Shown: positions 4,346-8,307 of the stretch, piece after piece
Numbering within the stretch: position 1 is the first letter of the stretch
How the letters are laid out: every line of letters begins with the position of its first letter
NCBI GenBank assembly: GCA_004295885.1
Contig: SEDG01000089.1
Span: forward strand, 1 to 8,307
DNA: 8,307 nt
Direction of reading: 5' to 3'
Origin: Pedobacter sp.
GTDB taxonomy: Bacteria > Bacteroidota > Bacteroidia > Sphingobacteriales > Sphingobacteriaceae
Program-made: the position numbers and the translations under genes
The notes under the pieces: generated by a model
Seen by the model: the letters and a program-made list of their open reading frames with translations, nothing else
Database searches by the model: none
Told to the model about the DNA's origin: nothing

Positions 4346-7117
4346 TTAACCCTTAAAATAATTAGTCAACACTTCCTTAATTTCATCTGGATTAAATGGT
4401 TTTAAAATATGTCCATTCATCCCCGATTCCTTAAATTTAACATTTTCGTTGTGTAAAGTAGACGCCGTAAGTGCTATAATTGGAACTGATTTAAAATATT
4501 CCCCTTCAATTTCACGGATAATTCGAGTAGTATCAAATCCATCAATTCCAGGCATTCTGATATCCATAAAAATAAGATCATAAATATTATTCATTACCTT
4601 ATTTATCGCTTCCTCGCCATTCATGGCAAAGTCAATAACCAATCCCCATTTAGTCAAAAAACGCTTGGCGATAAGGATGTTTACTTCATTATCGTCAACA
4701 ACTAAAATTCTTTTACCTGTAAATACGGTTGGGGGGCTAATTTGCTTAGGCGGCGTGTAGGAAGTTGAAAGTACATTAAAGTTTATCGCAAATGAAAATA
4801 CAGTTCCTTTACCCTCGGTACTTTCCACGGTAATTTCCGACTGATAAAGTTTTAACAATCTCTTTGTAATCGCCAGCCCTAAGCCTGTCCCACCATATTT
4901 TCTTGATATATCAGCTCGTGCCTGGGTAAACGTCTCGAAGATGTAAGATTGTTTATCCTTCGGTATTCCTATTCCCGTGTCCCTTATCTCAAAATAAATA
5001 GAAGCAATATCGCCATCCTTTTTCTTCAGTGAAATGATAAGGTCTATTTTTCCATTTTCTGTAAACTTAATCGCATTTCCTATCAAGTTAATAATAACCT
5101 GGTATAGCCTCGTTTTATCTCCTAATAACTGCTCTGGTATAGCGTTATCATAAAATAGACTTAATAAATTACGTCTGTTATTAGCGCTCATTTGCAAAGA
5201 GTTGATAATATCTACGCATAGAGAATGCAAATCAAATGGCGCTGATTCCAGTTGGAGGTTTCCAGTTTCAATTTTGGTAAAATCTAAAATATCATTAATG
5301 ATATTTAATAAGTTTTCGCCTGAAAATTTGAGAATATTTAAGTCGTTTATTTGAGATGCTTTTGGGTTATTATCTAGTAAAAGATGAGTCATTCCGATAA
5401 CAGCATTTAAAGGTGTCCGTATCTCATGACTCATTACGGAAAGAAACATCTCTTTCGCCTCACTTAACTGCAAGGCATGTTCGCGAGATTCTAAAATCTC
5501 TTTTTCAACTTGTTTACGTTTGGTGATGTCGTAAATAAGCTCAACCTGTCTTTCTAATTGTCCCAATGCATTTATGATGGGTGTATTCGCAACTGAGAGC
5601 CAAATTGGACTTCCATCCTTTTTATTTGCTAATACTTCAATAGTATATGCCTGTTTGTTTTTAGCTTTCTTTCTAGCATTGTCAACAACTGTCCGATCTG
5701 TGTCTTCGGTAGAAAGCAAATCTCCCAACATTTTACCTGAAAGTTCGTCTAATGAATAACCAACTAAGTTCTCTAAAGCTTCGTTTACCCAAGTTATTTC
5801 TCCTCTTTCATTGGTGATGGCAACTCCAGTATCTGTCTTACTCGCTACAAGAGATAAAATTTGAAGTTCTTCTTCCGCCTTCTTCTTATCGGTTATATCA
5901 ATAATAATTTCAACTTCTGTTTCTACTTTCCCATCTATATCTAAAACAACGGTGTTATAAATAGATAACCATATCTTTTGTTTATCCTTTCTATAAGCTA
6001 AAATATCAACAGTAAACGACTGCTTTTGCCTAGTGAGTTTTCTGGCATTTTCAATTAGTGACCAATCCGTTTCGGGGCCACTGATCAAATCGCCTAATGG
6101 CTTACCTTTTAAATCTTCTAAATTAAAGCCTGTAATTTTTTCAAAAGCCTCGTTAACCCAGGTGACATTGTTTTGGGGGTCGTTAATTACCACACCATTA
6201 TTTACTTTACTGGCAACAAAGGAAAGCTTAGTTAATTCTTGTTCAACTTTTTTATCCTCTGTAATGTCTCTTCCGTAGCAATACCACCTCTGTTCTTTTG
6301 CTACCATTCCCCAGCTAATCCATCGCACATCACCAGCTTTACTTACCAACCTAAAATCTATCCTAAATTGTTTCTCCTTTTTCCGAAGCCCTTTTTCTAA
6401 AGCATAAACGATTCTATCAACATCATCCCGATAACAATAATTCCAAATACTTTTCCCTACCACTTCTTCTACCGTATACTGAAGCATAGGGGTTACAGCA
6501 TTGTTTATAAAAAGAATGCCCCCGTTTCTATCCAAAATACAATGAATTTCGGGCGAAACAGTAAAAATATCTATGAACTCGTCAAAACGCTGGGCTTGTG
6601 CTTTGAGCTGCATATTTTTTCTCTTCAAAGTAAGCTGGGCTATAACCTGCACTGCAAGCGTTTCTAAGGCTTCTATTTGATTTTCAGTCAAGTCTCTAGC
6701 AACGTTGTCTAATAAAACCAAACAGCCTAATTCAAAGCCATCGGCATCCTTTAAAGGTGCGCTTGCATAAAACTGAATTCCACTGCCGAGAGACAGCATG
6801 GAATGCTGAGCTAATTCTGGATCCATGGAAACGTTGGGCACCAAGAAAATTTTGTCTAACATCATTGTATGTTGACAAACTGTTACATTTCTAGGGATGA
6901 CTTTGTATTCGGGACCAATGCCAAAGGCAGATTTAAGTATAATATTTTCCCTGTCTACAAAGGAAATATAGGCCATTGGTACGTTAGCAATTTGAGCAGC
7001 TAACTTTACAAGGTTGTCTAATTCGTTCTCAAGTGCTTCTCCCAAAATATCATAAGAGTACAATGCCGAAAGACGTTGTTCTTCATATTCAGGAGAAACA
7101 CTAGGACTATTAAACAT
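4346..7117 (-). CDS. Soluble hybrid histidine kinase, GAF-PAS-PAS-PAS-HisKA-HATPase-REC
   Basis: This 923-residue sensor kinase has no signal peptide or membrane segment, so it should sense a cytoplasmic signal. Domain order: GAF about 20-165; a short coil; PAS1 about 175-290 ending in YGRDITEDKK; PAS2 298-417; PAS3 421-540; HisKA with SVMSHEIRTP, phospho-acceptor His564; HATPase with the N box around Asn681, DTGIGIP at 713-719 and GGTGLGLA at 742-749; and a receiver at about 803-920 with Asp808/Asp809, phospho-acceptor Asp852, Thr884 and Lys906. All catalytic residues are present, so it should be active. Phosphate on Asp852 needs an Hpt partner or direct output elsewhere, since no Hpt domain, DNA-binding domain or response regulator gene is in the window. 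I chose ATG at 7117-7115; the preceding in-frame TTG at 7120 is less likely. It begins 8 bases after the glyA stop, so the two are probably co-transcribed. The ligand is unknown. Confidence 0.95.
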   Translation of the reverse strand: MFNSPSVSPEYEEQRLSALYSYDILGEALENELDNLVKLAAQIANVPMAYISFVDRENIILKSAFGIGPEYKVIPRNVTVCQHTMMLDKIFLVPNVSMDPELAQHSMLSLGSGIQFYASAPLKDADGFELGCLVLLDNVARDLTENQIEALETLAVQVIAQLTLKRKNMQLKAQAQRFDEFIDIFTVSPEIHCILDRNGGILFINNAVTPMLQYTVEEVVGKSIWNYCYRDDVDRIVYALEKGLRKKEKQFRIDFRLVSKAGDVRWISWGMVAKEQRWYCYGRDITEDKKVEQELTKLSFVASKVNNGVVINDPQNNVTWVNEAFEKITGFNLEDLKGKPLGDLISGPETDWSLIENARKLTRQKQSFTVDILAYRKDKQKIWLSIYNTVVLDIDGKVETEVEIIIDITDKKKAEEELQILSLVASKTDTGVAITNERGEITWVNEALENLVGYSLDELSGKMLGDLLSTEDTDRTVVDNARKKAKNKQAYTIEVLANKKDGSPIWLSVANTPIINALGQLERQVELIYDITKRKQVEKEILESREHALQLSEAKEMFLSVMSHEIRTPLNAVIGMTHLLLDNNPKASQINDLNILKFSGENLLNIINDILDFTKIETGNLQLESAPFDLHSLCVDIINSLQMSANNRRNLLSLFYDNAIPEQLLGDKTRLYQVIINLIGNAIKFTENGKIDLIISLKKKDGDIASIYFEIRDTGIGIPKDKQSYIFETFTQARADISRKYGGTGLGLAITKRLLKLYQSEITVESTEGKGTVFSFAINFNVLSTSYTPPKQISPPTVFTGKRILVVDDNEVNILIAKRFLTKWGLVIDFAMNGEEAINKVMNNIYDLIFMDIRMPGIDGFDTTRIIREIEGEYFKSVPIIALTASTLHNENVKFKESGMNGHILKPFNPDEIKEVLTNYFKG
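5498..6226 (-). repeat. Tandem PAS duplication inside the hybrid kinase
   Basis: Kinase residues 298-417 and 421-540 align over 120 positions without a gap and share 56 identities (47 percent, counted by hand). The repeat period is 123 residues (369 bases). Shared words include VASK, TWVNEA, LGD, IWLS and the terminal DIT leading into a charged helix. PAS1 does not align this closely. The copies have diverged at DNA level, so this is an old duplication. Confidence 0.8.
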
Positions 7118-7125
7118 CAATAAGG

Positions 7126-8307
7126 TTATTTATAAAGCGGAAAACGGCTTACTAGCGCCTCAACTTTGGCTTTTACACCTAGCAAATTGCTTTCGTCTTC
7201 TGGATTTGTTAAGACCTCATCAATCAAATCAACGATTTGTTGCATTTCAGTTTCTTTAAAACCTCTAGATGTTATGGCGGCTGTTCCTACACGCATTCCG
7301 GAAGTAACAAATGGAGATTTATCATCAAAAGGAACCATGTTTTTATTTACGGTTATTTCAGCTTTTTCTAACGCCGCCTCTGCTACTTTACCAGTTATGT
7401 TCTTGTTTCTTAAATCAATTAACATCAAGTGGTTATCTGTTCCGCCAGAAATAATTCCGTAACCTTTAGCAACAAATGCCTTTGCCATCGCCTGCGCATT
7501 AGCACCTACTTGTTTAATATAAGTTAAATAATCATCTGTCAAAGCTTCGCCAAACGCAATCGCTTTAGCTGCAATAATGTGCTCTAACGGACCACCTTGT
7601 GTACCAGGGAATACAGCCATGTCTAACAATGCCGACATCATTCTGGTTTCACCTTTAGGTGTTTTTAAACCCCAAGGATTTTCAAAATCTTGACCCATCA
7701 TGATCATTCCACCACGTGGACCACGAAGAGTTTTATGCGTTGTAGTAGTTACAATATGACAATGAGGAAGAGGATTTGCCAACAAGCCTTTTGCGATGAA
7801 ACCAGCTGGGTGAGAAATATCAGCCAACACTAAAGCTCCAATTTGATCAGCCACCTTGCGGATGAAAGCATAATCCCATTCTCTTGAATAAGCCGATGCA
7901 CCGCAAATGATCAATTTTGGTTTTTCAGCTAATGCAACTTCTTCTAATTTTGCATAATCAATTAAACCATCTTCTTTTTTTACCCCATAAAAATGGGGTT
8001 GATATAATTTTCCAGAGAAATTTACTGGGGAGCCGTGTGTCAAATGTCCACCATGTGAAAGATCAAAACCTAATATTTTATCTCCCGGTTGAATAACCGC
8101 TAACATCACAGCCGCATTAGCTTGTGCGCCAGAATGTGGTTGAACATTTACCCAAGCTGCACCAAAAAGTTTCTTTGCCCTTTCAATAGCTAAATTCTCA
8201 ATCTCATCAACAACCTGACAACCGCCATAATAACGTTTCCCAGGCAAACCTTCAGCATATTTATTCGTTAATACCGAACCAGCTGCCTCCATCACTTGTT
8301 TGCTCAC
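7126..8307 (-). CDS. glyA: Serine hydroxymethyltransferase, 5' end outside window
   Basis: The enzyme converts L-serine and tetrahydrofolate to glycine and 5,10-methylenetetrahydrofolate, the main one-carbon source for purine, thymidylate and methionine synthesis. The frame runs to the window edge; its first codon there is GTG in the middle of the usual sequence SENFVSKQVMEAAG, so this is an internal Val and about 30 N-terminal residues are missing. The 393 visible residues hold KYAEGLPGKRYYGGC at 16-30, the PLP-contacting DISHPAG with Asp163 and His166, the Schiff-base Lys192 in VTTTTHKTLRGPRGG (186-200), and SGMRVGTAAITSRG at 336-349. Between the lysine loop and FPGTQGGP lies a longer segment (about 204-232) that I recall from Bacteroidota GlyA proteins. 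The gene ends at TAA 7128-7126, 8 bases before the kinase ATG. Nothing looks damaged. Confidence 0.97.
   Translation of the reverse strand: MSKQVMEAAGSVLTNKYAEGLPGKRYYGGCQVVDEIENLAIERAKKLFGAAWVNVQPHSGAQANAAVMLAVIQPGDKILGFDLSHGGHLTHGSPVNFSGKLYQPHFYGVKKEDGLIDYAKLEEVALAEKPKLIICGASAYSREWDYAFIRKVADQIGALVLADISHPAGFIAKGLLANPLPHCHIVTTTTHKTLRGPRGGMIMMGQDFENPWGLKTPKGETRMMSALLDMAVFPGTQGGPLEHIIAAKAIAFGEALTDDYLTYIKQVGANAQAMAKAFVAKGYGIISGGTDNHLMLIDLRNKNITGKVAEAALEKAEITVNKNMVPFDDKSPFVTSGMRVGTAAITSRGFKETEMQQIVDLIDEVLTNPEDESNLLGVKAKVEALVSRFPLYK

Noticed and set aside
8293..8307. GTG at the right edge as the glyA start codon
   Set aside because: It falls inside the conserved N-terminal region of serine hydroxymethyltransferase, so the gene is simply cut by the window edge.
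1..8307. Defence system, mobile element or CRISPR array
   Set aside because: No transposase, integrase, nuclease, toxin-antitoxin pair, terminal inverted repeats or regularly spaced identical repeats were seen. The genes are mostly core functions.

Overview
The window looks like ordinary chromosome from a Bacteroidota bacterium, most probably a Sphingobacteriaceae member close to Pedobacter. This is inferred from AT-rich DNA, protein sequences that read like that family, starts without Shine-Dalgarno sequences, one clear Bacteroidota -7 promoter box (TAnnTTTG), and a lipoprotein with the Bacteroidota-type surface-export signal after its lipid cysteine. There are six protein genes, two of them cut by the window edges. 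No tRNA, rRNA, CRISPR array, insertion sequence or phage gene was seen.

Plus strand, 1-4169. The 3' part of rluF (23S rRNA pseudouridine synthase, with a long basic tail) is followed by a 121-base gap. That gap carries an imperfect inverted repeat and a promoter placed so close to rlmN that its message is probably leaderless. rlmN makes the radical-SAM methyltransferase for A2503 of 23S rRNA and A37 of some tRNAs, so the first two genes both modify the peptidyl-transferase region of the ribosome. After a 94-base gap come comF (zinc-ribbon phosphoribosyltransferase-like protein) and, 3 bases later, a predicted surface lipoprotein with a beta-helix body. These last two look like one operon.

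Centre, 4170-4345. This is the convergent junction. It holds a strong 15-bp hairpin that could end transcription from both sides, plus a weaker hairpin.

Minus strand, 8307-4346. glyA (serine hydroxymethyltransferase, start codon beyond the right edge) is followed after 8 bases by a 923-residue soluble hybrid histidine kinase with the order GAF-PAS-PAS-PAS-HisKA-HATPase-REC. The second and third PAS units are a gapless tandem duplication. The tight spacing suggests co-transcription of glyA and the kinase, although no functional link is evident.

I found no convincing undescribed multi-gene system. The observations most worth checking are the leaderless rlmN start, the surface-export signal on the comF-linked lipoprotein, the glyA-kinase linkage, the PAS duplication and the degenerate repeats in the intergenic gaps.
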